Source: Rhodopirellula sp. (lineage in GTDB: Bacteria > Planctomycetota > Planctomycetia > Pirellulales > Pirellulaceae). From it: a DNA stretch of 35,569 nucleotides. The stretch's first letter is position 1; every line of letters begins with the position of its first letter. Shown here in pieces: positions 25,983 to 34,359 of the stretch. The stretch spans positions 96,835 to 132,403 of the forward strand of contig PAAT01000165.1 of assembly GCA_002698965.1 (NCBI GenBank), in the 5' to 3' direction. A program made the position numbers and the translations under genes. Below the pieces are notes generated by a model. The model did not search any database and was not told the DNA's origin. It saw nothing but the letters and a program-made list of their open reading frames with translations.

Positions 25983-26564
25983 TTACTTACAGAACTTTGC
26001 TTCCCATTCAGCTAACTTTTGATAGACTGCCTGTTCATCAGGAATGAGTCCATCCGTTAACTTGGAACGGTATTCAATCTCGAACTCCTCGATCTCACCC
26101 TGAATTGCCTGAAGGTTATGCTCTACCATTCGGTCAGTAAACATCACTCCATCCAAATGATCTGTTTCATGCTGAACCACCCGGGCCATAAAATCGTCCA
26201 GATCCAGACTGATAGCTTGACCGTCAATACTAAATGCTTCGACGTGAATACTCTTGGCACGATTTACCGCGCCGTAAACACCTGGCAAACTTAGGCACCC
26301 TTCATCAGCGACCTCATTGCCTGTTCCTTTGCTAATCACTGGATTAATGAATACAAATTCTTCACCCTCGCCCTCGGCACCACTGGGATTAGCCACAAAT
26401 AACCTTAATGGCAAATTAACCTGGTTGGCAGCTAAACCAACGCCTTTAGCCTCATACATTAACTCAAACATTTCAGCCACAATCGCTTTCAATTCAGCAT
26501 TGATGCGCATGACCGGCTTCGACTCATATTTTAAAGTGGGATGTGGATGGGTGATGATTTCCAT
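25983..26564 (-). CDS. def: Peptide deformylase
   Basis: 193 residues. Removes the N-formyl group from new polypeptides. All three family motifs are present: GVGLAANQV (41-49), EGCLSLP (88-94, metal ligand C90) and QHETDHLDG (131-139, metal ligands H132 and H136, general base E133). The start ATG lacks a Shine-Dalgarno site nearby. It is first in the def-fmt unit and divergent from the VWA/ExbBD operon. The 243-base gap between the two units holds the hairpin and promoter listed separately. Confidence 0.97.
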   Translation of the reverse strand: MEIITHPHPTLKYESKPVMRINAELKAIVAEMFELMYEAKGVGLAANQVNLPLRLFVANPSGAEGEGEEFVFINPVISKGTGNEVADEGCLSLPGVYGAVNRAKSIHVEAFSIDGQAISLDLDDFMARVVQHETDHLDGVMFTDRMVEHNLQAIQGEIEEFEIEYRSKLTDGLIPDEQAVYQKLAEWEAKFCK

Positions 26565-26646
26565 GATTGAATTCGAACTGACTAAGGTGACTTCCTCTAA
26601 CGTTTCGACCTTTAGAACTTAGCATTGATGCATCTTGGCTGAAAGT

Positions 26647-26673
26647 CCCCGGGGAACCGCCTTCGGGTTCCGG
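26647..26673. other. GC-rich hairpin in the def / VWA intergenic region
   Basis: A palindrome CCCCGGGG (26647-26654) overlaps a hairpin GGAACC (26653-26658) / GGTTCC (26666-26671), with a CTTCGG element in the loop. There is no T-run on either side. It might be a 5' leader structure for def or an operator; no function can be read from it. Confidence 0.3.
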
Positions 26674-26736
26674 AAGAAATATGCAACGGAAAATCTTTTT
26701 GAATAGTTCCATACATAAACTCTGATTGATTCGTTC

Positions 26737-26764
26737 TTCGAATCTGATTTTCCATCCCTATAAT
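26737..26764 (+). promoter_or_regulatory. Possible promoter of the VWA/ExbBD operon
   Basis: A perfect TATAAT lies at 26759-26764, 43 bases before the GTG start. A weak -35-like TTCGAA lies 16 bases upstream (26737-26742). The -10 is good and the -35 poor. Confidence 0.42.
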
Positions 26765-26807
26765 AGAAGCAACCGCCAATCCACATTAATTTCACTGGCA
26801 AAACCTT

Positions 26808-27905
26808 GTGACAAAGTCCGACGTATCAACAATCGAAGAACCTCTTTCTGATCGTTCTCCTCTGGAAGGCAGTGAGCTACCGGAGAATCAGGGAGAATTA
26901 CTTGCCGATCTCAGTGACACCGATGAAATGTTCTATTACGAAAACGGGCATAATTCAGCGGTCTTCATCTCAGCCGGAATACACTGTTTGATTTTTGTTC
27001 TTTTGATCTACACCTGGAAAACGACGTTCTTCAAGGGAGCGGCGGAAGAGCAAACGGCGGAGGGTGGCATTGTATTAGTCAACAACTCGTCTGAAAGTCC
27101 GACCTATCATCAAAATCCAAACGAACAGAATATGCAGGACACCTCTCAGGCCGCGGCATCCTTAAGCGAACTTGTCGAGGAAGCCACTCAGGAAGATGCC
27201 TTTTCAGATTTAGAGCTACCGGGTGGCCTGCCTGATGCCAGTGCGCAGCCCGTAATCGAAACCAATGGTAGTAGCGAGAGTGCACTGCCAACACTGGAAG
27301 AGTTAACCAATAATAAAACTTCAACCGGCGGGGATTACGGAAAAGTTGAAACCGGCGTTTTTGGTATCAAAGGTAAAGGCTCTCGGTTTATCTATGTCTT
27401 TGACCGATCTGCCTCCATGTCTGGCTATCAGGGCCGCCCAATCGATGCGGCACAGCAACAACTACTTGCGAGCCTGGAAGATCTAAAGGAAAACCATCAA
27501 TTCCAAATTATCTTCTACAACGAATATCCTTCCATTTTTAATCCATTTTCCCCATCTCCACCCAAGCTGCTGTATGGAAATCCCCTCAACCGCAAACAAG
27601 CTGTTGAGTTTGTTGAAAACATTGAACCAAGCGGACAGACCAATCACATTGCCGCTCTTAAAATTGCTCTCAACATGAAGCCAGACGTTATCTTTTTTCT
27701 GACCGATGCAGATGAACCTCAATTGACAACCGAAGAACTCGCCTTCATCACAAATCGCAATGACGGAGTAGGTGCCTCAATCAATTGCATTCAATTTGGT
27801 GTCGGAAAATATCTGGGCGCCAAGAACTTTTTAATGCGACTAGCAGATCTCAATGGTGGTCAATACAGCTATGTCGACTTGAATAAACTCCGGTCGATAC
27901 GTTAA
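26808..27905 (+). CDS. VWA-domain protein with a TonB-like membrane anchor
   Basis: 365 residues, starting at GTG (V-T-K-S). Residues 1-50 are an acidic cytoplasmic tail. Residues 51-69 are the single membrane helix, AVFISAGIHCLIFVLLIYT. It matches the TonB helix at S55, I58, H59, L66, Y68 and T69, including the S-x3-H pair that couples TonB to ExbBD. Residues 75-180 are an acidic, Ser/Gln/Asn-rich spacer. Residues about 190-355 form a von Willebrand A domain with a full metal (MIDAS) site: D199-x-S201-x-S203, T278 and D300. It heads an operon with TPR, ExbB and two ExbD genes. I infer a TonB-like protein whose periplasmic effector is a VWA domain. The ligand is unknown. Confidence 0.85.
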   Translation: MTKSDVSTIEEPLSDRSPLEGSELPENQGELLADLSDTDEMFYYENGHNSAVFISAGIHCLIFVLLIYTWKTTFFKGAAEEQTAEGGIVLVNNSSESPTYHQNPNEQNMQDTSQAAASLSELVEEATQEDAFSDLELPGGLPDASAQPVIETNGSSESALPTLEELTNNKTSTGGDYGKVETGVFGIKGKGSRFIYVFDRSASMSGYQGRPIDAAQQQLLASLEDLKENHQFQIIFYNEYPSIFNPFSPSPPKLLYGNPLNRKQAVEFVENIEPSGQTNHIAALKIALNMKPDVIFFLTDADEPQLTTEELAFITNRNDGVGASINCIQFGVGKYLGAKNFLMRLADLNGGQYSYVDLNKLRSIR

Positions 27906-27937
27906 CCTTCCGTTTTGAACTTCAGGAATCCGTGGTA

Positions 27938-29032
27938 GTGAATATGGGCAGGCAATCTAATTCCGGACGAAGCTTACTAAGGCTTGGTGTCATCAGTTTC
28001 TACTATGCTATGCTTGCCAGCACTATTCATGCGCAGACACCTTCACCGGACGTTGTAACCATCTTCAACAACAAAACCAAGAAGATGCAAACGTACCGAG
28101 GTACTATCGTTAGCTATGACTACGATGAGCTCAAACTGCAATTAGTCTCCGGACGAGAACAATTAGTGCCTTCCTCTCAAATCAGTAATATCTCTAGCAA
28201 GTGGAATGCGGACTATATTGCCGCTGAAGGCTATATGTTTGAACGACGATTTGAGCGGGCATCCATCAGTTTTCGTCAGGCGTATAGCAAGGAAGCTCGC
28301 CAATGGGTTAAACATCGCATCACCGCCAAAATTATTCAATGTGAACAGAATATGGGGGATTGGCATAAGGCTGCCAATCAATTTTTCGATGTTCTACTAA
28401 GCCAGCAATCGAATACCCCTTATTTAACGGCGGCACCAATCGTGTGGCATCCGCTCACCTCTTCCGGTGAACTACTTCACCGAGGGCGCGAATTAATGAA
28501 AGCTGAAAATCCACTTAAACAACTCGTGGGAGCCAGCTGGTTATTCTCCTCACCGTATAACGATGAGGCCCTGATTCTGTTTAAGCAACTCGAGCAACAC
28601 TCAGATCGGTCGATTGCACTGCTGGCTGCGGCTCAGCTTTGGCGCAGTAAGACAGCATTAGCCAAGCCCGAGGATGTTACCTACTGGGATCAGGCGGTCA
28701 CAGAACTCCCGAAAGAACTCCGCGCGGGACCTCTTTACATTGTGTCGCTGATGAAACGCCGACTGGATATGGAAGAAGAAGCCGTGCTGACCATGATGCG
28801 AATACCTATTCTATATCCATCCCAGCATCATCTTGCATCCGAAGCAGTTCATGCAGCGGTCAAGGAATTGATGGATATGGCTCAATACGATGAAGCACTC
28901 AACTTATGCAAAGAATTGGCTGCAAATTACAGTGACACCACCGCAGGTACTCAGGCAAAACGATTAGAATCGTCTATCCATTCACGTATCAAAGCACGCA
29001 ATGCAATAAAACAGGAAGGAGATTCGTCGTGA
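27938..29032 (+). CDS. Exported TPR protein with Sm-like N-domain (ExbBD operon)
   Basis: About 364 residues. The frame is open from GTG 27932. I prefer the GTG at 27938, nine bases after AGGAA; ATG 27944 is also possible. A signal peptide (LLRLGVISFYYAMLASTIHA) is followed by a small beta domain, about residues 38-90 (RGTIVSYDYDELKLQL...QLVPSSQISNI). Then come helical TPR-like repeats to the end (ASISFRQAYSK; ALNLCKELAANYSDT). It is probably periplasmic. TPR partners are common in Tol-Pal and related ExbBD-type motors, where they regulate or scaffold. The stop overlaps the ExbB GTG by four bases. Confidence 0.78.
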   Translation: MNMGRQSNSGRSLLRLGVISFYYAMLASTIHAQTPSPDVVTIFNNKTKKMQTYRGTIVSYDYDELKLQLVSGREQLVPSSQISNISSKWNADYIAAEGYMFERRFERASISFRQAYSKEARQWVKHRITAKIIQCEQNMGDWHKAANQFFDVLLSQQSNTPYLTAAPIVWHPLTSSGELLHRGRELMKAENPLKQLVGASWLFSSPYNDEALILFKQLEQHSDRSIALLAAAQLWRSKTALAKPEDVTYWDQAVTELPKELRAGPLYIVSLMKRRLDMEEEAVLTMMRIPILYPSQHHLASEAVHAAVKELMDMAQYDEALNLCKELAANYSDTTAGTQAKRLESSIHSRIKARNAIKQEGDSS

Positions 29033-29814
29033 GGCGATTTAACTGGCTAACTACGATAGCTGCCACGGGCTTGGTTTTCGGACTTATGTTTCAGGTAAAG
29101 GCTATCGCACAGGACGGAGTCCCATCCAAAGTCCAATCAACTGGTTTTACGGATATCATCTTTTCCGGAGGGATTACCGGACTGGCGATTCTGATTCTGT
29201 TGCTTTGCTTGTCGCTGACAGCACTGTATCTGGTAATCGATCATTTACTGACACTTCGTGCCAAAGACATCATGCCTACCGGATTAGGTGTACAGCTTAG
29301 AGAACTGTTGATTGCTGGTAAGTACCGCGAAGCCGATACCTTGTGTCGAGAGAATCCCTGTGTTTTGACGTTCGTTATCAGCCATGGGCTGGGTGAAATG
29401 GAAGGTGGCTGGGAAGCGATAGAAAAAGCGATGGAAGATGCCATGGCAGAGCAGTCAGCCCGGCTCTTTCGAAAAATCGAGTACCTCTCAGTGATTGGCA
29501 ACATCGCACCAATGGTAGGCCTGCTCGGTACTGTTACTGGAATGATCTTTGCTTTTCAACAGGTCGCAACCACGCAAGGCGCTGCTGGCGCTGGAGATCT
29601 TGCCGAAGGGATTTATCAGGCTTTGGTAACCACTGTTGGTGGATTAATTGTCGCTATTCCATCTCTTGGAGCATTTGCGATCTTTAGAAATCGAGTCGAT
29701 CACTTAGTTGCTGAAGCTTCTTATGTAGTTCAACATACGATCGCCCCTATCAAACGGCGAGCTCGTGGTACGACCGCTCCAACACCACCCACTCCCTCTC
29801 CTAAGCAAGACTAA
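29029..29814 (+). CDS. MotA/TolQ/ExbB proton-channel protein
   Basis: 261 residues. An N-terminal signal-like helix (1-27, ending AIAQ) is followed by a first channel helix (about 43-70), a cytoplasmic region (72-150), and two helices at about 152-178 (SVIGNIAPMVGLLGTVTGMIFAF) and 195-219 (GIYQALVTTVGGLIVAIPSLGAF). These are the family hallmarks. The position of E. coli ExbB Glu176 is Q197 here (codon CAG at 29617-29619); E193 lies one turn earlier. The tail is Thr/Pro-rich. GGAG sits seven bases before the GTG start. It should form a pentamer around an ExbD dimer and use the proton gradient. Confidence 0.92.
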   Translation: MRRFNWLTTIAATGLVFGLMFQVKAIAQDGVPSKVQSTGFTDIIFSGGITGLAILILLLCLSLTALYLVIDHLLTLRAKDIMPTGLGVQLRELLIAGKYREADTLCRENPCVLTFVISHGLGEMEGGWEAIEKAMEDAMAEQSARLFRKIEYLSVIGNIAPMVGLLGTVTGMIFAFQQVATTQGAAGAGDLAEGIYQALVTTVGGLIVAIPSLGAFAIFRNRVDHLVAEASYVVQHTIAPIKRRARGTTAPTPPTPSPKQD

Positions 29815-29848
29815 ATAGAGATTATTAGTTAATCGGTAGTTGTTCACG

Positions 29849-30274
29849 ATGCAAATTCCAAGCTACGCCAGATCGAAAGAAGTCGGCTTTAATATGACGC
29901 CCATGATCGACGTCGTATTTCTGCTGATCATCTTCTTTCTTGTTTCCAGCCATTTGGCAAAGCAGGAAGCTCAGATGGATATCGACCTGCCGAATGCTGA
30001 GTCAGGTCTGGAATCCGAACCAAGCACGAATCCTCGGATTGTGATCAACGTCACTCGTTCCGGACAACTCCTAATTAGCGGGCGCCGAGTTTCCGAAGCA
30101 CAAATCGAGGATAGACTGGCGGAGCATGTCACCAACAACGGAGCAAATATCGAAGTTCGAATCCGTAGCGACCGCCTGATTCCCTTTGTTCAAGTAAGAC
30201 CTGTCATGTTGGCATGCGCCAAAATGGGGATCTGGAATGTGTCGTTCTCTGTCTATCCAACGGACGAAGGATAA
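29849..30274 (+). CDS. ExbD/TolR family protein (first copy)
   Basis: 141 residues from ATG 29849; the frame is open from a TTG at 29840, which is less likely. The single N-terminal helix follows the proton-relay motif N15-M-T-P-M-I-D21-V-V-F, with the essential Asp (D25 of E. coli ExbD) as D21. The periplasmic domain (about 45-141) has the usual VINVTRSGQLLISGR and LIPFVQVRPVMLACAKMGIWNVSF elements. It is the partner of the upstream ExbB and the downstream second ExbD. The gap to the second copy is six bases. Confidence 0.93.
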   Translation: MQIPSYARSKEVGFNMTPMIDVVFLLIIFFLVSSHLAKQEAQMDIDLPNAESGLESEPSTNPRIVINVTRSGQLLISGRRVSEAQIEDRLAEHVTNNGANIEVRIRSDRLIPFVQVRPVMLACAKMGIWNVSFSVYPTDEG

Positions 30275-30280
30275 CAGCAA

Positions 30281-30730
30281 ATGAAACGCCCATCCATTTT
30301 TAACGGCGGTCGCCGAGAATTAGAAATCAAAATGACGCCGATGATCGACGTCGTGTTTCTCCTTTTGGTATTCTTTGTTTGGACTGCTAGTTTTCAGGCC
30401 GTCGAGTATCTGCTGCCAAGTTCTTTAAGTCAAAAACAGGGGTCGGGACAAACGGTTAATCTGGACCAACCACCGCCGGAAATCGAGTTTGAAGATATCG
30501 TTGTTCGTATTTCCTATGTGGACAAGCGCCCCGCCTGGTCGGTCAATGGCCAGCCAATTGAAAGTCTCAACGATGTCCGCGAACGATTAGCACTAGTGGC
30601 TGACATCAAAACAGATTCACCTGTGATTCTTCATCCGGACGAATCCGTCCCTGTGGGAAACGTGATTGACGTCTACGATGCCACTCGTCTGGCTGGCTTC
30701 ACACAAATTCAATTCGCCATTGCTGAATGA
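30281..30730 (+). CDS. ExbD/TolR family protein (second copy)
   Basis: 149 residues. Helix motif K17-M-T-P-M-I-D23-V-V-F, with the essential Asp kept. The helix end (VFFVWTASFQAVEYLL) differs from that of the first copy. The periplasmic domain contains a long proline/acid-rich segment (LDQPPPEIEFEDIVVRI) before PAWSVNGQPIESLNDV. The good ribosome site AAGGA lies nine bases upstream. The stop overlaps the TPR gene start by four bases. Two different ExbD proteins next to one ExbB suggest an asymmetric heterodimer in the motor. Confidence 0.92.
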   Translation: MKRPSIFNGGRRELEIKMTPMIDVVFLLLVFFVWTASFQAVEYLLPSSLSQKQGSGQTVNLDQPPPEIEFEDIVVRISYVDKRPAWSVNGQPIESLNDVRERLALVADIKTDSPVILHPDESVPVGNVIDVYDATRLAGFTQIQFAIAE

Positions 30731-33192
30731 AAACTGTCATCCTAACCATTTTGATATTCCTAACTGCCCACGGCACAGCGTTGGCAGATCCGCAGGATGA
30801 TAGATTGATGTTGGAAGGGCTTCAGCAACGCGGACTCTTCTCCCTGATCGAATACCAGTGTAAAGTTCGGATTGAATCTCCGAATAGCACTGATCGAACC
30901 AAAATGGTGTGGACGGTACATCTAATTAACTCAGTTTCCCAACAGGCACTTCGGCAATCAGCTGATGAACGAGATAAATTTTGGAGCCATGCTCAACGTC
31001 TTGCCGAGAAATACGTGGAGAGCGATCCGGATCATCCATTTGTCTTGCCAATAAAGCTACAAGCCGCACTTGCCTTGACGGCCGATGGTGAGTTACTACG
31101 ACTTGAGTCAATGATCTCCAAGAACGCTGGCGTACAACGTGAGAAGTCTAGAGAGAAATTACGACTGGCTGCCAGATCGCTCACTAATCTGAATAATCAA
31201 ATCAACGACTTTCTACCATTAGTTGGCCAGAATGCGACGGAGGATACTCCTTCACAGACCGAATTGTTATCTCTGCAGCAAAATCTGCAGTACCATCTGG
31301 CAAGAGCTTATCGCAATCAGGCGAACACCTACGCAGATGGTACGAACGATCAAATTGCCTCACTCCAACGAGCGGTGACCGCCCTCAATAAACCTCTCAC
31401 TCAATTGTCGGACGAAGATCCCCTTGTGACAGCGATCCATCTGGCACTCATCACTTGTCAGCGTGAACTCAAGCAATTTGATCTGGCAAAAATGACGGTT
31501 GAAAAACTGCGGCGCCTTGCATTGCCGGCCAAAGATCTTATGAAACTCCGGGCGGAAACTGTGCGGCTGGCGCTGGCTGAACGGGATCTGGAAACTACCC
31601 TGGAATTGCTTAACAAGCCTCGCGAATCTAATCGAATTTTAGTTCCCGAATACGACCTGGCCTTTCTCGATGCGTTCATTTATTTCTGGGACAAAGCTGC
31701 CAAAGAGCAAAACACTAATGGTGCAGAGAACTACCAGCAGCAAGCAGTGCTAACCGTTAAACATATCGAACAGACCCATGGTCCTTATTGGGGAAGAGTC
31801 GCCGAGTTACAGCTTTTGAAACATGCCGGCATGAACGGTGACAGTACTAATTTGGTAGTGCTTGAACGCACTGCAGACAGTCTTTACCGTAAGGATAAAT
31901 TAACCGAAGCCATTGATGCTTACGACGCGACAGCTGAAGCTGCTCAAAACGTCGGGAACAATGATTTGGCGTTTCGAGTTCTCTATAAAGCAGCACTCAT
32001 CGAACAGAAACGTAACAATCTCGAGGCATATATAGAACGACTAACAACCACTGGCGTTCAATTACGTAACCACCCTCAGGCAGCGGCAGTACATATGCTG
32101 GGAATTCAGTCTGTCATCGAACTCCTTAATCAAGATGCCTCACGTCAGCAGGAATTTGAAACACTTTTGACTGAACATCTCACTTATTTTGACTCCGGAA
32201 GTACGGTAAATCAGGCTGCTATCTGGCTCGGAACTCTGCAACAACGACGCCAAAGCTATGACGAGGCGATTGAAAGCTACATGGCCGTCCGTCCTGATTA
32301 TGAAAAATATACGACCATCATTCAAAACCTTGAAGTCTGCTGGATAGCCAAGCTCCGACAAGACAAAAGCGAAAACCAACTGAACGATGCAAAGGCCCTA
32401 ACCGACTATCTGCGTTCATTGATCTTTGACAAAGACGATAACGCGCCTCAAAAATGGACGGATGTTCAAAGATATGCCGCTACGGCACTTGCCGGAATGC
32501 TGGTCACTTATTCCAACGATAACTATAAAGAAGCGGAAGATTTACTCGCATCAGCAAGTACAGAAAACGCCAGTGAAGAATGGCTAGCCATTGCCAGTTC
32601 ATTACAGATCGTTTCGCTTGCAGCTCAGGGTAAAGCCACCGCCGCTCGCGAACATATTGATAAACTGGGATCCAATAAGCCAAGTCAGTGGATGCAGATG
32701 TTAAAACAGCTGCAAACAGTAGGAACCGCGGCTCCCGAGTCTACCCGCATCGTCATCGCCAAAATCCAAATCGATCTCTTCGAGAAAATGTCGCCAAAAT
32801 TAGTCGGTGTAAAACCTGATTTCCGAACAGAATGGGATCTCCTTAAAGCACAAGCCTATATGCAGTCCGGGAACCTGAAGGAAAGCATTGACCGCTATAA
32901 AGCATTGTCCCTTAAAAACCCTCGCCACGGTTTAATACAGCTACGCTACGCAGAAGCTCTGACTCAAAGCAATAACCATTTTGAAGAGGGCTTAGTTCAG
33001 TGGCGCCGAGTCCTGCAGGGGAATCCACCCAAGAGCGACCGGTGGTATCAGGCCAAGTTTAACATCGCGTCGTTATACCTAAGAAATGGCCAATCAGACG
33101 AAGCGAAAAAACAAATTCGCTACCTAGAAGTCACTAGCGGTTTTGGCACTTGGGAAAGACGATTTCAAGCACTCTTAAAGCAGCTAAATTAA
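30727..33192 (+). CDS. Large exported TPR protein of the ExbBD operon
   Basis: 821 residues. The signal peptide is MKTVILTILIFLTAHGTALA, so it is periplasmic. Almost the entire mature chain is alpha-helical, with TPR-like units spread throughout, for example LTEAIDAYDATAEAAQ (about 390), YDEAIESYMAVRPDYE (about 515), LKESIDRYKALSLKNP (about 718) and the C-terminal QSDEAKKQIRYLE. It starts inside the stop of the second ExbD (ATGA overlap), which ties it to the motor. Likely a scaffold that joins the motor to its target in the periplasm or at the outer envelope. It converges on proB with six bases between stops. Confidence 0.85.
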   Translation: MKTVILTILIFLTAHGTALADPQDDRLMLEGLQQRGLFSLIEYQCKVRIESPNSTDRTKMVWTVHLINSVSQQALRQSADERDKFWSHAQRLAEKYVESDPDHPFVLPIKLQAALALTADGELLRLESMISKNAGVQREKSREKLRLAARSLTNLNNQINDFLPLVGQNATEDTPSQTELLSLQQNLQYHLARAYRNQANTYADGTNDQIASLQRAVTALNKPLTQLSDEDPLVTAIHLALITCQRELKQFDLAKMTVEKLRRLALPAKDLMKLRAETVRLALAERDLETTLELLNKPRESNRILVPEYDLAFLDAFIYFWDKAAKEQNTNGAENYQQQAVLTVKHIEQTHGPYWGRVAELQLLKHAGMNGDSTNLVVLERTADSLYRKDKLTEAIDAYDATAEAAQNVGNNDLAFRVLYKAALIEQKRNNLEAYIERLTTTGVQLRNHPQAAAVHMLGIQSVIELLNQDASRQQEFETLLTEHLTYFDSGSTVNQAAIWLGTLQQRRQSYDEAIESYMAVRPDYEKYTTIIQNLEVCWIAKLRQDKSENQLNDAKALTDYLRSLIFDKDDNAPQKWTDVQRYAATALAGMLVTYSNDNYKEAEDLLASASTENASEEWLAIASSLQIVSLAAQGKATAAREHIDKLGSNKPSQWMQMLKQLQTVGTAAPESTRIVIAKIQIDLFEKMSPKLVGVKPDFRTEWDLLKAQAYMQSGNLKESIDRYKALSLKNPRHGLIQLRYAEALTQSNNHFEEGLVQWRRVLQGNPPKSDRWYQAKFNIASLYLRNGQSDEAKKQIRYLEVTSGFGTWERRFQALLKQLN

Positions 33193-33198
33193 AGAGAA

Positions 33199-34335
33199 TT
33201 AAACCAACGCCAGGTTATCACGATGAATGACTTCATCGTACGGACACTGCCCCAGAATCTGCTGAAACTCTTCGCTGCGGTGACCACGTATCTTGTGCAG
33301 TTCATCAGAATTGTAATTCGTTAGACCACGAGCAAGTTTCTGACCATTTAAACTGCACAGCTGAACAACATCACCTTTGTTGAAGTGTCCTTCCAGGCTG
33401 GCAATGCCAATCGAGAGCAAACTACTGCCTCCCTGCTGAATAGCTGCGCAGGCACCATCATCAAGTGTAATCGTACCCTGTGGCTGAGCTGAGAATCGCA
33501 GCCACCGTTTCCAGGGTGAAAGCGTCTTACCTTCTGCGACAAAAAGTGTTCCCAGCATTTCACCAGCTAACACCCGGGAAAGTACATCCTCTTCACGACC
33601 ATTCGCAATGACAGCATTTTCGCCAGCCAACGTAACCATACGTACCGCGTTGAGCTTGGAACCCATTCCCCCTGTTCCCAGACCACCTGACGATTCCTGA
33701 ACATAGCTTGAAATAGTTTCGTCAAACGACGTCACTGTTGAAACAAGTTCTGAATCCTCTGCGTTCGGACAACCGGTATAAAGCCCATCTACGTCAGACA
33801 AAATAATAAGTAGTTGAGCACCTAAGAGATTGGTGACCAGTGCCGCGAGTTGATCATTATCACCAAAGGTCGTCTGTAATTCGTCGACAGAAACCGTATC
33901 ATTTTCATTGACCACAGGAATAACACTGAGTTCGAGCAATTCCAGAAGTGTATTACGAACGTTTAGATAACTGACTCGATCGTCCAGTTCGTTAGCGGTT
34001 AACAGGACCTGAGCCGCGACACGGCCATGTTCGTTAAACAGCTTTTGATAGGTCTGCATGAGATCGGTTTGTCCGACAGCGGCAATCGCCTGTAGTGTCG
34101 CCACATCGGTTGGTCTGGCTTGCATTCCGAGACGATGCATTCCGGCGCCAACAGCACCACTAGTAACAAGCACAATCTGGCGACCACTTTCAGCAACCGC
34201 CGTTAACTGTTCAGCCAGAGAGCCAATTCGGTCTAGATCAAGGTTACCTTGCTGGTCCGTTAAAACGCGCGTACCTACCTTGACGACAATTTTCTCTGCC
34301 GTGGCCGTCACTTCCTGACGCAGTAAGTCGCTCAT
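33199..34335 (-). CDS. proB: Glutamate 5-kinase
   Basis: 378 residues. Catalyses the first step of proline synthesis, the ATP-dependent phosphorylation of glutamate. The amino-acid-kinase domain is clear: IVVKVGTRVL (16-25), LVTSGAVGAGMHRLG (56-70), NENDTVS, SDVDGLYTG and GTGGMGSKLNAVRM. The C-terminal PUA domain (about 285-370) is present, as in the long bacterial form that is usually feedback-inhibited by proline. proA is not in the window. The gene lies 24 bases downstream of the NagB-like/PIG-L gene and may be co-transcribed with it. Confidence 0.96.
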   Translation of the reverse strand: MSDLLRQEVTATAEKIVVKVGTRVLTDQQGNLDLDRIGSLAEQLTAVAESGRQIVLVTSGAVGAGMHRLGMQARPTDVATLQAIAAVGQTDLMQTYQKLFNEHGRVAAQVLLTANELDDRVSYLNVRNTLLELLELSVIPVVNENDTVSVDELQTTFGDNDQLAALVTNLLGAQLLIILSDVDGLYTGCPNAEDSELVSTVTSFDETISSYVQESSGGLGTGGMGSKLNAVRMVTLAGENAVIANGREEDVLSRVLAGEMLGTLFVAEGKTLSPWKRWLRFSAQPQGTITLDDGACAAIQQGGSSLLSIGIASLEGHFNKGDVVQLCSLNGQKLARGLTNYNSDELHKIRGHRSEEFQQILGQCPYDEVIHRDNLALV

Positions 34336-34359
34336 TAAATTTACCCAACCTGTTACAGA

